Assembly: GCA_022818135.1 (NCBI GenBank)
Contig: JAFMSR010000018.1
Coordinates: 25,346,982 to 25,410,981 of the forward strand
Origin: Saxidomus purpurata
Lineage: Eukaryota > Mollusca > Bivalvia > Venerida > Veneridae
Reading direction: 5' to 3'
DNA: 64,000 nucleotides
Part shown: positions 46,597 through 58,136 of the stretch, piece after piece
How the letters are laid out: each line of letters opens with the position of its first letter
How positions within the stretch are numbered: the stretch's first letter is position 1
Made by a program: the position numbers and the translations under genes
The notes under the pieces: model-generated
What the model saw: the letters and a program-made list of their open reading frames with translations, nothing else
The model's database searches: none
Told to the model about the DNA's origin: nothing

Positions 46597-49572
46597 ATTG
46601 AGACAAAACAAAGTATCATGTTTGATTGAAACAAAACATAGTATCAGGTTTGATTCAGATAAAAACTAGTGACAAGTTTGATTGAGACAAAACATTGTAT
46701 CATGTTTGATTGAGACAAAACAAAGCATCATGTTTAATTGAGACAAAACATAGCATCATGTTTGATTGTATCATTTTTGATTGAGACAAAACATAGCATC
46801 ATGTTTGATTGAGACAAAACATAGCATCATGTTTGATTGAGACAAAACATAGCATCATGTTTGATTGAGACAAAATAATGTATCATTTTTGATTGAGACG
46901 AAACGTAATATCATGTTTGATTGAGACAAAACATAGTATCATGTTTGATTGAAACAAAACATAGTATCAGGTTTTATTCAGATAAAAACAAGTGACAAGT
47001 TTGATTGAAACAAAACATAGTATCATGTTTGATTGAGACAAAACATAGCATCATGTTTGATTGAGACAAAACATAGCATCATGTTTGATTGAGACAAAAT
47101 CATGTATCATTTTTGATTGAGACAAAACGTAATATCATGTTTGATTGAGACAAAACATAGTATCATGTGTGATTGCGACAAAACATAGCATGTCTGATTG
47201 AGGCAAAACTTAGTATTATGTTTGATTGAAACAAAACATGGTTTCAGGTTTGGTTGAGACAAAACATAGTATCATGTTTGATTAAGCCAAAATAGTGTAT
47301 CATGTTTGATTGAGACAAAACGTAATATCATGTTTGATTGAGACAAAGCATAGTATCATGTTTGATTGCGACAAAACATAGCATGTTTGATTGAGACAAA
47401 ACATAGTATCAGGTTTGATTGAGACTAAACATAGTATCATGTTTGATTGAGACAAAGCATAGCATCATGTTTGATATAGACACAATAATGTATCATCTTT
47501 GATTGGGACAAAACGTAATATAATGTTTGATTGAGACAAAATATAATATCATGTCTGATTGAGACAAAACATAGTATGTTTGATATAGACAAAACATAGT
47601 ATAAGGTTTGATTGAGAAAAAACATAGTTTAAGGTCTGATTGAGGCAAAACATAGTATCATGTTTGATATAGACAAATCATTGTATCAGGCTTGATTGAG
47701 ACAAAACATAGTTTAAGGTCTGATTGAGACAAAACATAGTATTATGTTTGATTGAGACAAAACATAGTATCATGTTTGATTGAGACAAAACATAGTTTAA
47801 GGTCTGATTGAGACAAAACATAGTATCATGTTTGATTGAGACAAAACATAGTATGTTTGATATAGACAAAACATAGTTTCATGTTTGATATAGACAAAAC
47901 ATAGTATGGTTGATATAGACAAAACTTAGTTTCATGTTTGATATAGACAAAACATAGTATGTTTGATATAGACAAACATAGCATCATGTTTGATTGAGAC
48001 AAAACATAGTTTAAGGTCTGATTGAGACAAAACATAGTAACATGTTTGATTTATGCAAAACATAGTATGTTTGATAAAGACAAAACATAGGATCATGTTT
48101 GATTGAGACAAAACATAGTTTATGGTCTGATTGAGACAAAACGTAGTATCATGTTTGATTGAGACAAAACATAGTATGTTTGATATAGACAAAACTTAGT
48201 TTCATGTTTGATATAGACAAAACATAGTATGGTTGATACAGACAAAACTTAGTTTCATGTTTGATATAGACAAAACATAGTATGTTTGATATAGACAAAC
48301 ATAGTATCATGTTTGATTGAGACAAAACATAGTATCATGTTTGATTGAGACAAAACATAGTATGTATGATATATACAAAACATAGTTTCATGTTTGATAC
48401 AGACAAAACATAGTATCTTTGATATAGAAAAACATAGTTTCATGTTTGATATAGACAAAACATAGTATGTTTGAAATAGACAAAACATAGTACCATGTTT
48501 GATTGAAACAAAACATAGTATCATGTTTGATATAGACAAAACATAGTATCAAGTTTGATATAGACAAAACATTGTATCAGATTTGATGGAGACAAAACAT
48601 AGCATCATGTTTGAGTGAGACAAAACATAGTATGTTTGATATAGACAAATCATAGTATCAGGTTTGATTGAGACAAAACATAGTTTAAGGTCTGATTGAG
48701 GCAAAACATAGTTTAAGGTCTGATTGAGGCAAAACATAGTTTAAGTTCTGATTGAGGCAAAACATAGTTTAAGGTCTGATTGAGGCAAAACATAGTTTAA
48801 GGTCTGATTGAGACAAAACATAGTTTAAGGTCTGATTGAGGCAAAACATAGTTTAAGGTCTGATTGAGGCAAAACATAGTTTAAGGTCTGATTGAGACAA
48901 AACATTTTTTTAGGTCTGATTGAGGCAAAACATAGTTTAAGGTCTGATTGAGACAAAACATTTTTTTTAGGTCTGATTGAGGCAAAACATAGTTTAAGGT
49001 CTGATCGAGGCAAAACATAGTTTAAGGTCTGATTGAGACAAAACATAGTTTAAGGTCTGATTGAGGCAAAACATAGTATCAGGTTTGATATAGACAAAAC
49101 ATAGTATCAGGTTTGATTGAGACAAAACATTTTTTAAGGTCTGATTGAGGCAAAACATAATATGTTTGATATAAACAAAACATAGTATAAGGTTTGATTG
49201 AGGCAAAACATAGTATTAGGTTTGATTGGGACAAAACATAATATGTTTGATATAGACAAAACATAGTTTAAGGTTTGATTGAGGCAAAACATAGTATCAT
49301 GTTTGATTGAGACAAAATATAGCATTTTTGATATAGACAAAACATAGTATCAAGTTTGACTGAGACAAAACATAGTATCAGGTTTGATTTAGACAAAATA
49401 TAGTATGTTTGATATAGACAAAACATAGTATCAAGTTTGATTGAGGCAAAACATAGTATTATGTTTGATTTAGACAAAATATATAGTATGTTTGATTTAG
49501 ACAAAACATAGTATCATGTTTGATTCAGACAAAATATAGTATCATGTTTGATTTAGACAAAACATAGTATAT
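46597..49572. repeat. ~3 kb satellite array, ~28 bp unit
   Basis: The core GATTGAGACAAAACATAGTA followed by TCATGTTT repeats about 105 times; a 25 bp variant with GATATAGACAAAACATAG plus TATGTTT is interspersed. A locally homogenised block (about 48660-49080) uses TGAGGCAAAACATAGTTTAAGG. The - strand is free of stops in all three frames over long distances, giving apparent frames of 60-94 codons with FCLNQT/YVLSQS/CFVSIKH periods. No start or splice context supports a protein. Confidence 0.92.
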
Positions 49573-50130
49573 TAGTGTAGCATAAAACACAGCTTAATTG
49601 CCATTTAATAAACTATGAAAAGCCAATAACTAATACTACTTATTCTCATGCGCTGAAGGCACTGAATTTGTTTGGGTACACAAATTCCTGTGCCTCTGAT
49701 ATCACTGCTCTTCTAATAAAAAAAAACATTTAGAAATATGACCTGGACAAAGTCACAAGGGTAGAGACTGCATGAAATAATTTCAGTAAAGTAATGGTTC
49801 GATACTATATTGAAAGAAGTTTTCCACATAATTGTAAAAAGTGTGATTGGTAATTCAAGTAAATGCGTTTATCAAACAATAGTCTTAAACTTACTATCCC
49901 TACCATCTCCATCTTAAGGGATATTACCGAGAGGAAATGATAAAACTGTCAAAAGTCACTTTGACCTTGGCCTAAAAGTACCAGGTATGATAAAGTGTAA
50001 CTGATTGTGCTGTAAAAGCCATTCCTTTTAAAATATCTACTTTAAGTTGAAGACAATAAATCAATGATCAGTTCGAACAAAGGGCCAATATGTCCCCTTT
50101 ATCGCTAATCTGGCTTCAGAGAAAATTGTT
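49573..50130. other. Non-coding spacer, nothing recognised
   Basis: No gene or repeat with clear borders. Confidence 0.45.
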
Positions 50131-50650
50131 AAGTCTAATTATCGCGAAGAAAAACTTGTAAAAAATAGTGACTTTCATTCGTCCGTTGAAATCATTCCTT
50201 GGACTGAGTAAATGAATGAGTATATTTTGAGATAATATGCTAATAATATAAACCAATAATTGTCCAATAATAAAAGACGGTCTCGGCAAAATCGACGGTC
50301 TCTGACGGTCTCCAGTTTATCTCCATAGGAGATCGTCAATTAGTATGCAAACCTGCAGAGGTGGTTTATTTTATGGTACATAAATGTTTACATTATGAAA
50401 AATTGTTAATACAATTCACCTTGTTTTTGAATTTTAACTTTACATAATTATAATGCCCATAGTAATTATCTATAGTTTTGTATGTAAACATACGGATAAT
50501 AATTATTAAAAATAATTACATAACATAAAAGTCTGATATTATTTACCCTGTTGATTCAAGTCTAATTCTCGCGAAGAAAAACTTGTAAAAATATTTTAGA
50601 AAATAGTGACTTTCATTCGTCCGTTGAAATCATTCCTTGGACTGAGTAAA
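50131..50650. repeat. ~85 bp direct repeats flanking a 345 bp segment
   Basis: AAGTCTAATTATCGCGAAGA at 50131 and AAGTCTAATTCTCGCGAAGA at 50558 each continue to CATTCCTTGGACTGAGTAAA (ending 50212 and 50650). The second copy has a ~10 base insertion. The segment between contains a GACGGTCTC cluster at 50276-50317. Confidence 0.8.
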
Positions 50651-51070
50651 CATTATAATTCATAACACCACTGGATCCACTTTTGTATATGTTGAGTCAG
50701 GTGATCCCACTGCACCACATACCTGTCCTAGTCATGATCAGAGGCGTGAATAGCCTTGTCCTCCTCCTTTGTTCCCGTCCTTGAGACACGCCTGTACGAG
50801 AGGGTTACATACAACCTCCATGTCGTCAGATTAATGACCTCCAGATTAACCTTTAACTTCCCCGTTCGCCACTGCTATGCTCATGGCCCTTTTAAAGGGT
50901 TCAAACATCCCTGATAAAGTGCTTACCCGTAACTACACATTACTCAATGCACCTCTATATAGTTCAAAGTATATGATGTGTTCAAAAAGAGCTCCATGGT
51001 TCTTCTACACAATCACGAAACACTCGCTGTGCTAGAGCTGGAGTTTATACGTTTGCCATGGTTCACCTCC
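50651..51070. other. Likely 3' flank of the Polinton relic
   Basis: More GC-rich than the satellite side and similar in composition to the polymerase. It may belong to the same element, but no protein could be read in it. Confidence 0.35.
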
Positions 51071-54000
51071 CTAGGATTGGTGAGTGTAACCGTAAGGCAC
51101 CGTCTTATAGTCTTCCACCACCACACGTTTGGTATACACTGATCGAAAGGTTTTGGTCTGGGTTTCACTGGTCACTTTACGGTCCCGGTGCCGTTTGATG
51201 CGAGATGGATACTCCACGACCAACGAATAGTGTTCATGGTCCTGTACACAGTTCACCATGGCGTCAAAAGTGACGAGGTTTGCGGTATCGTAATCCAAAG
51301 TAATACCTTTGACTTTACATTTGGTGTGTCGCTCTCCATTTTCTATGTATTCATAGCCATAGTTCTTAGGCCCCAGTCCGACAAACTTGACAATGTGTCC
51401 GTTTGGAACCTCATCGGTCCACTGACCTAGACGACTGTCCACAATAGGAATGTTGTACTGTTCAGGATCGTGAATGTACATGCAGCTGTCTGTATCAAAA
51501 TACAAGACACGATCGCCCAGGCGTTCTAGCACGGCGTAGAGTTCTAAACGAGCATAGGCTGTCACAAAGGAGGCAACGACCACATTGGAGGAGTTATGAG
51601 GTTCAAATATGTCACTCTGATCCGTGAAATTCACCAAAATGAAATCGTCATGATCAAACAACTCTACATGGTGCACCTTGATCTGAGTTTCAGACAATAA
51701 CTCATGGTATCGTTCAAGGCTTGCGACGTACTCGGTCTTGGGCAGTATGTTATTCTGAGCATTCTTTCCCCACAGACAGTTAAGCATGGTTTTTGCAAAA
51801 GCCCTTTTGCCAGGATTTTTGTGGACCTGTTCCAGTTGTATCCCTTCCGCTTACCAATACTCTTGCTTGAATGTGGCTTCCTCTGCTGGTGTTTGAACCC
51901 TGTTCGGATAGCCGCTGGCTTCCTGTTTCATTTTTAAGTACTTATCAATGTACTGTTGGTAAACGTCCTTGCTCCATTGGTCCCAATGCCACACATGATA
52001 CACAGCCAAGATCTGGTAGCCTTTGTCAAACACCTTCTGTAACCCCACAGAGGTCCATGTGCCTACCAGGGCTCTGTCTGATACGGTATGGGTACACACA
52101 CAGCATTCTTGTTCAGCACAGGTGCGACATAACGTAAACACCATCTTGTGGTTGCAATGCACCGGGAGTACAGGCATCCATAGATCTTGGGGTGGTAACA
52201 CTTGACACTTAATCAAACCACGGTACTTTCGAATAGCCTCCACTTGAATGGCTTCTTGGCTGATTAAGCGTGGATGGCCTAGCGGGTACTCTCTGTACTT
52301 GTTCACATACGGATACAATGAACAAATGTCCGCATACTTGATCTCTTGATTCGATGTGACCTCATAGTACAGCCGGACTGCATTGCCCCGGCCTCCATAC
52401 AAGGCTTCTCTGGATTGAATGTAATCCATGTGCGGATATAGCTGGCCCAGCACAAGTTGGTTAACAGGATCGTTTCTCCAGTACTTGTCAAACTGACATT
52501 CCCAAAGTGAATACACGGTGTATCCTTGTCTTATGAGATTCGTGGTCCTTTGCTCCGTTTCCTGGTAAAGCAATGCCATCGTTTTGAGTGTAAACGGGTT
52601 CTCCTTATTTCTGTCTGGGTAACAGTCAGGACATCCGTGAAACAGGCACCCCAAGAATTCAAACACGACGTTACGTTCGGGATCAAACCCATCTACAAAG
52701 TAGGGTCCTATTTTCATTTCTCCACCATTGAGGGCATGGCGTATAGAATGACCCCCTTGGATAGCCAGTAACTGAATCCATCGTATGGCTTTGATCGGAT
52801 ACTTGACCTTTGTGGGATAACCACCATCCGGTATGATCCCTAGACTGTTGGAAGGCATAGAGTTCTTTCGCCAAGCTTTATTGCAGGCTTGAGCCAGTGT
52901 GGTCGCTTCGGTGAACGGATCTATCTTATCACTGTCATAAAACAATTGGCGAAACTCCCCGCATCCGCGTCTTAAAATATCCACATCTGATCGGCAGTAG
53001 GATTCCATTTCTTTTTGAAAATCAAAAACATCTTGGCTATGTTCTTCGTACCATGCCAGGAAGACCTTCCGCTGCTAAGGTTTCATTCTGCCTGGTTTAT
53101 AGTACTCCAGTGGTAACATGGATCCCACGTAGTTCTGGAACTCTGCCGTGTTGGCCCAGAAGGGAAACCAGCCTTTTGCCATTTCTGTGAGCCCAAACGT
53201 CTTAGGGAAGGCGGATAGCGGCATGCTCGAGTAGCTGAGTGAATCAATGAATCGAATTACATACACGTTCATCAGTAAGATCTTACTTCCAATCATAATG
53301 GTCTCTGGTTTCTCTGTGCCATTGTTCACCACATGTCTTAAAATGAACTGAGCATTATAGCCTTGAGCATTGTGCGCAATGGCGGTTGCACCACGGTGGA
53401 TGGGGTCAAACAACCATGTGCAGAATTGAACTGAGGTCTGATCCCCTCTGAACACAGCTTCACGTTTCCCCGGCATTTGATCACACCAGAGGCAAGGTTC
53501 ACTCACTGGCTTTCGTATGCAGTCTCCACAGGCTCGTTGGGCTACACAAAAATTTGGAATGTGTTCACCCAGGTAGGGATTTAACAATCGTGGTCAGGCA
53601 ATACAATCTTTTGACAAAATTTACATTTCTTTGTGCCGGCACACAGATGAGGCTTGTTACTCACGACCTTCTTGGAACAATGGGGGCATTTATACACGGA
53701 TTGACAGATGGTCTTCTTGACTTTTCCTTGAAACGTCTTATGGTTTTTATTACAGGTACCATCGACTACAGGTATCGCAGAAAATCCCTTTTCCGACTTG
53801 TTCGCAGATCTGTGATGCATAGCACATGCACATATTTGAACAACGGTGTTTTCCTTGTTTCTATAACCCATATTGCAGTATTCGCAATAATAGCTCACTC
53901 CGGCAAAGCCTGTCATGGACACAATGCAGTCAAAATGATTGTGATGGTGGTACACGTGAATCACCTTGCTGTCTCGGGTCATAATCGGAGGTTTGAATAA

Positions 54001-54963
54001 TAATTCACTTCTTGCATGTTGTGGATGGATCTTGATCACATAGACAGGATACAAACACTCTTGAATGGTCTTGTATTCAATCACACCACATGACTGGTTA
54101 TATCCGATCCCCACTCGATCCAGTAAGGCTTGAGTTTCTCTCCTCTATAAATTTTTTTAAGACTGTCGCATCAGGTTCCATCGTTTTCGCCATTCGGCCG
54201 TGCCTTGTTTGTTCGCATAACACATCCCCACCACAATCGCTCGAGCTAAACACATACATGTACTGTCTTCAGTGTTCTCAATGGTAACGACACTTCGTTT
54301 GAGGCGGGTCATCTGCTGAATACTCACGTGTGACCCGTGATGCATGGATCGTCTGGCCTTTCCAGACCCCTCCGGCATAGAGATGTGTGTTATATCAGCT
54401 GACATGCCTCCATCATGGATCTTGAAATCTTGATTACTCTGTATTACACGTTCACACTCGTCCAGCAATCGGTCCCCTGTGACGTTCCCGGCATGATCGA
54501 ACGGAATGTGAATACTAAAATTTAACCCTGGATGGTAAAGAGAGACTCGCACTTGATCCATTGACTGTACCTGGCATTGCTCTTTCAGCGCCTCCACCAG
54601 CTCATGAAATAAGATATGTGTGGTCTCAAAAGAACGACTGTATTTCTTAAACATAACATTATACACTTGACTCTGGGTTTTGAACTTTCGAGACTGGCGG
54701 CTTGTACGTGGTTCTATCTCAAACAAGGGTGACGGTGTCTTCTTGGACTGTGCTTCAGGCTCAGGCTCTGACTCAGGCTCTTGCTCTGTCTTGGACTGGT
54801 GGCGGTGCTGTTGTTGTTTTTGTTGTTGTTGTTTTTCCTTTTTCTTGACAGGGAGAGTCTGTACTTTTTTATCTTCTTTAAGATTTTCTTCTTCTTCATC
54901 GTTACTGCTGCTGGTGTCTGAGTAAGGTACCAGTTTCATAGGTCTATCTGATGGCTCTCTCAT
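51071..54963 (-). pseudogene. Polinton/Maverick protein-primed DNA polymerase B, broken copy
   Basis: On the - strand the reading order is: N-terminal region (54963-54157) with acidic, polyQ and Glu-Pro repeats then TCMCLARAIVVG; a Cys/His-rich segment (54114-53581); exonuclease part (53587-53075) with AIAHNAQGYNAQF and FIDSLSYSSMP; palm part (53008-51851) with YGGRGNAV and motif A YADICSLYPYV; and the C-terminal part (51787-51071) with NCLWGK (motif B), YFDTDSCMY (motif C) and KVKGITL. Together these mark a family B, protein-primed polymerase as in Polintons. Breaks: stops near 54157 and just after; a frame change near 53585 where the first exonuclease motif is absent; single in-frame stops at 53075-53077 and 51851-51853. 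The second exonuclease motif has Asn where Asp is usual. Palm motifs are intact. No gene of the typical integrase, ATPase or capsid set is seen nearby, so it is a partial element. Confidence 0.9.
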
Positions 54964-55040
54964 GACTTGGTACTTCTAATGACTGGGTACTTCTGGCGGC
55001 TGTCTGATGACAACTGACGACTAGCACAAGATACGCTCTC

Positions 55041-55047
55041 TTTTATA
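55041..55047 (-). promoter_or_regulatory. TATA box of the polymerase gene
   Basis: TATAAAA on the - strand lies about 78 bases upstream of the start codon at 54963, in a context (GTGTATAAAAGAGAGCG) expected of a TATA-type promoter. A second, + strand TATAAAA at 55080-55086 faces the other way. Confidence 0.5.
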
Positions 55048-55104
55048 CACTCATCCAGGGGAAATAGCCCTTCTCTGTTTATAAAAAGGCGTGAGTGCCT
55101 CTAC

Positions 55105-55290
55105 TCGACATCAGTTGGGACGACACTTGTCTGGAGACTCAGCAGTCCTTTTTGTACCGACGTATCCATGTTGACCATGTTGATATTGAAGTGGACCATG
55201 TTGGCATTAAAGGCTTGCATCTACTAAGCAGTATTTTGTGGTCTTACCTGTCCTGCTGCTGCAACAAATTAAAAATGTTGTGGTCACGGC
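55105..55290 (-). pseudogene. Duplicate tail of a Q-rich element protein
   Basis: On the - strand, the sequence encoding DHKILLS, an interrupting change, MQAFNANMVHFNINMVNMD and a further 20 codons to a stop near 55105 corresponds to 56935-57110, whose reading is QGHKILLSIFQEMRAVNANT. It lies upstream of the polymerase on the same strand, so it may be a remnant of the neighbouring gene of the element. Confidence 0.5.
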
Positions 55291-55315
55291 TGTATAGACC
55301 CTTATCTGGAATATG

Positions 55316-55486
55316 TGCCAAACACATACTGTCTTCAGTGTTCTCAATGGTAACGACACTTCGTTTGAGGCGGGTCATCTGCTGAATACTCACGTGTAAC
55401 CCGTGATGCATTGGCCGGCTCTTTCAAGACCCCTCCGGCGTAGAGATGCGTGTGTTCTTTCAACTGACATTTTTGCATCATTGATT
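55316..55486 (-). repeat. Second copy of part of the polymerase N-terminal region
   Basis: Matches 54245-54420 (for example GTCTTCAGTGTTCTCAATGG and GGCGGGTCATCTGCTGAATA) in the same orientation, about 90% identical by eye. It is a displaced duplicate and not part of a complete gene. Confidence 0.85.
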
Positions 55487-55948
55487 CAATTAGACGAAAG
55501 TTAAGATAAAATCAGTTTACGAGTTTCATGTTTTTTGTGTGTGAAGAAACACAATTAATATTGCATTAATTACATTTTTAAACAATTTGAAATAAAATTC
55601 AATATGTTCGTATTTTGACCCGTTCGACTTTAAGCTATCGAAGCTGTACATCGCGCGAGCTACTCGTTTTCCGAGAAACACATTGCGTAATGACGTCATC
55701 ACTTCTTTATGCTTTTTTCAAATGTGTAATTAAAACGTTGTTAAAACATTATTCTAACATGACTCACGATTTTGTTTCTATATACAAAGAGTAGAAAAAT
55801 TATGTTATATTAAACCATAAACAACGCGGGAACCGATATGCTGTAAACATGACGTCATATTGTGCCGCATGACGTTAAATGAGCGTTCGGGTAGAAAATA
55901 AAGTTGTGCATTTATTCACCTTTTGTAATATCTGGTCATGTTAGAATC

Positions 55949-56118
55949 GAAATAACATCCTTTTCAGCGTTGTTATCGTCTAATAAACAATAATTTGTCG
56001 TACTGATGCGCAGTTATAAACCACTCAGGCCTTCGGCCTTCGTGGCTAATTACTGCGTATCAGTACTCCAAATCATTGTTTATTAAACGACTAACACAGC
56101 TGGAACGGATGTTATTTC
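55949..56118. mobile_element. Foldback (MITE-like) element
   Basis: GAAATAACATCC (55949) and GGATGTTATTTC (ending 56118) are inverted, as are TAATAAACAATAATTTG and CAAATCATTGTTTATTA nearer the centre, around the palindrome CAGGCCTTCGGCCTTCG. No coding capacity. Confidence 0.75.
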
Positions 56119-56181
56119 ATAAATGATTAAAGGATAAATCTTGGAGCACACAATGAAAGGTTGGTTCTGTTCTGTCCGCGA

Positions 56182-56945
56182 AGCTTGGCTGGAAAGCTTG
56201 GCTTCGCTGCTTGGCTCGGCTTAGCCTGGCTGGTCTTGGTTTGGCTGCTTGGCTAGCGGGCTTGGCTAGATTGCTTTTGTTGCTTAGCTGGGCTTTGGCT
56301 GGCTGCTTATCTTGGCTGGTCTTGGTTTGGCTGATTGGCTCGGCTTAGCCTGTCTGGTCTTGGTTTGGCTGCTTGGCTAGCGGGCTTGGCTAGATTGCTT
56401 TTGCTGCCTGGCTGGGCTGGGCTTAGGCTGGCTGGTCTGGGTTTGGCTGCGCTGCTTGACTGGGCTTAGCCTGGTCTTGGTTTGGCTGCTTGGCTGGCGG
56501 GCTTAGCTGGAAAGCTTGGCTCGGCTGGCTGGCTGGTTTCGCTGCTTGGCTGGGCTTAGCCTGGCTGTTTATCTTGGCTGGTCTTGGTTTGGCTGCTTGG
56601 CTCGGCTTAGCCGGGCTGGTCTTGGTTTGGCTGCTTGGCTAGCGGGCTTGGCTAGATTGCTTGGCTGGATAGCTTGGCTGGGCTGGCTTCGCTGCCTGGC
56701 TGGGCTTAGCCTGGCTGCTTGGCTTGGCTGGTCTTGCTTTAGCTGCTTGGCTGGGCTTAGGCTGGCTGCTTATCTTGGTTGGTCTTGGTTTGGCTGCTTG
56801 GCTCGGCTTAGCCTGGCTGGTCTTGGTTTGGCTGCTCGGCTGGCGGGCTTGACTGGAAAGCTTGGCTGGATAGCTTGACTGGGCTGGATGTCTGGATGGC
56901 TTGGATGCTTGACTGGCGGTCTTGGCTGGCTATTGAAGTGGACCG
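56182..56945. repeat. G/T-rich minisatellite (CTTGGCTGG-like)
   Basis: Degenerate repeats of GGCTTGGCTGG, GTCTTGGTTTGGCTGCTTGG and GGGCTTAGCCTGGCTGG fill the interval. The + strand is almost free of A. Open frames run through it on both strands because stops are rare in this composition. It forms the 3' part of the - strand frame at 56770-57108. Confidence 0.88.
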
Positions 56946-57108
56946 TGTTGGCATTAACGGCTCGCATCTCTTGGAAAATACTAAGCAGTATTTTGTGGCC
57001 TTGTCTGTCCTGTTGCTGTTTAAACAGTTGTTTAAACTGCTGGAACCTTTGATATTGTTGTGGCTGTGGCTGGATGGATGGTGTGGTCACCGCTGTATAG
57101 CCCCTCAT
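56770..57108 (-). CDS. Q/P-rich open frame, unrecognised, fused to minisatellite
   Basis: 112 codons on the - strand. Residues 1-60 are Gln/Phe-rich (IQPQPQQYQRFQQFKQLFKQ) and match the duplicate at 55.1-55.3 kb; the rest is Pro/Ala/Lys-rich and is translated from the minisatellite, so the original C terminus appears to have been replaced. The promoter-like duplication at 57289-57505 lies upstream. A transposon-borne protein is the best guess; no family is recognised. Confidence 0.35.
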   Translation of the reverse strand: MRGYTAVTTPSIQPQPQQYQRFQQFKQLFKQQQDRQGHKILLSIFQEMRAVNANTVHFNSQPRPPVKHPSHPDIQPSQAIQPSFPVKPASRAAKPRPARLSRAKQPNQDQPR

Positions 57109-57136
57109 CTGAAATCTATGATGTATAATCTTCCGT

Positions 57137-57250
57137 CTGGAATTTGTGCTGTATAATTCCCCTTTTGCATCTGTGCTGTATGATTCCCCTCTAATTCCCT
57201 TCTGTGATCTATGCTGTATTATTCCCCTCTGGCACCTGTGCTGTATTTGC
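57137..57250. repeat. Short degenerate tandem repeats
   Basis: TGTGCTGTATGATTCCCCTC-like units of about 30 bp are repeated four times between the Q-rich frame and the promoter-like region. Confidence 0.6.
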
Positions 57251-57288
57251 AGCTAACGTCAAAACTCCGAGAAGTCATTTTTGCATGA

Positions 57289-57505
57289 TGTTGACAGTAC
57301 GCTGTGAACGCTCAGAATGAACCGAATGTCTCAAACGGTCTGTATTTATATGAGTCTATCGGATTGACCTACTTAGTGCACCATGGTAACATGTCAGCCA
57401 ATGATGACAAAGGAAACAATGGAGCATGAACTAATCAGCGTAAACCTTATAAAACCCGTGTTCGGTAGGTCATATAATGATAGAAAAAAATATGATAAGA
57501 ACATT
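57289..57505. promoter_or_regulatory. Duplicated promoter-like region, copy 1
   Basis: Matches 63761-63985 along its whole length, e.g. GACTGTACGCTGTGAACG-type start and GTCTATCGGATTGACCTACT. It has a - strand TATAAATA (57343-57350) and a + strand CCTTATAAAA near 57447. In this copy no long frame follows directly on the - strand. Confidence 0.55.
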
Positions 57506-57889
57506 TTTTTTATAATACATGTTATAAATACATGTTATCAATAAATGTGATAATTAAAATAGAATTCTAGTGGTTTAAACTAGTTTGTGTATATGTTTTG
57601 GACTAAATTTCATATTTTAAAGACAATCACTGAAGTTATCGAAGTTTTACTGTACATCGCCCATGCTAGTCATTTTCGAGAAATTGTAAGCGCCATTTTT
57701 AGAACTAAACGAATGACGTCATATTTTCCGAAAACAAGCCAAAACCTGTTTTCGAAAATAAATCATTAGTGTACATGTACGTGTTGAGAATATTTTTTTC
57801 TATAGGGTTTGTTCTAATCTGTACCATATCACAAATGCAAATCACCCTATAAGGTACCTGACTGTTCTTAGAGACATAGATACAGATAT

Positions 57890-58030
57890 AGACGGTACCA
57901 TAGACGCCCTTCTCGGTACCATATCTAGGCGGTTCCAATACACGGTACCATACTGCCCATACACGGTACCATTTCTAGGCGGTTCCAATACACGTTACCA
58001 TACTGCCCATACACGGTACCATATCACCCA
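57890..58030. repeat. ~54 bp tandem repeat with GGTACC cores
   Basis: ACGGTACCATATCTAGGCGG / TTCCAATACACGGTACCATA / CTGCCCATAC units occur two and a half times. Solitary GGTACC-containing fragments extend to about 58110. Confidence 0.75.
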
Positions 58031-58136
58031 AGGGCAAGAAAGATAACTCTTGCATGACCCTGGTTTAACATGCAAATTCCCTTGGGTACCATACTGCCAT
58101 TTTTGGTACCACACTGCCAACCCTTACTACTTACAG

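Noticed and set aside
47437..49504. Many 60-94 codon frames on the - strand
   Set aside because: All are translations of the 28 bp satellite in rotating frames.
46597..49572. CRISPR array
   Set aside because: Repeats are contiguous without unique spacers, and the setting is eukaryotic.
50131..50650. LTR retrotransposon from the paired 85 bp direct repeats
   Set aside because: Repeats are short and only ~345 bp apart, with no TG...CA ends, primer site or protein.
53554..54925. + strand frames of 81-148 codons over the polymerase
   Set aside because: Shadows of the - strand polymerase, including antisense translations of its polyQ and acidic stretch.
56516..56878. 120-codon Leu/Ala/Gly-rich frame on the + strand resembling a membrane protein
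   Set aside because: It is translated minisatellite; hydrophobicity follows from the G/T-rich repeat.
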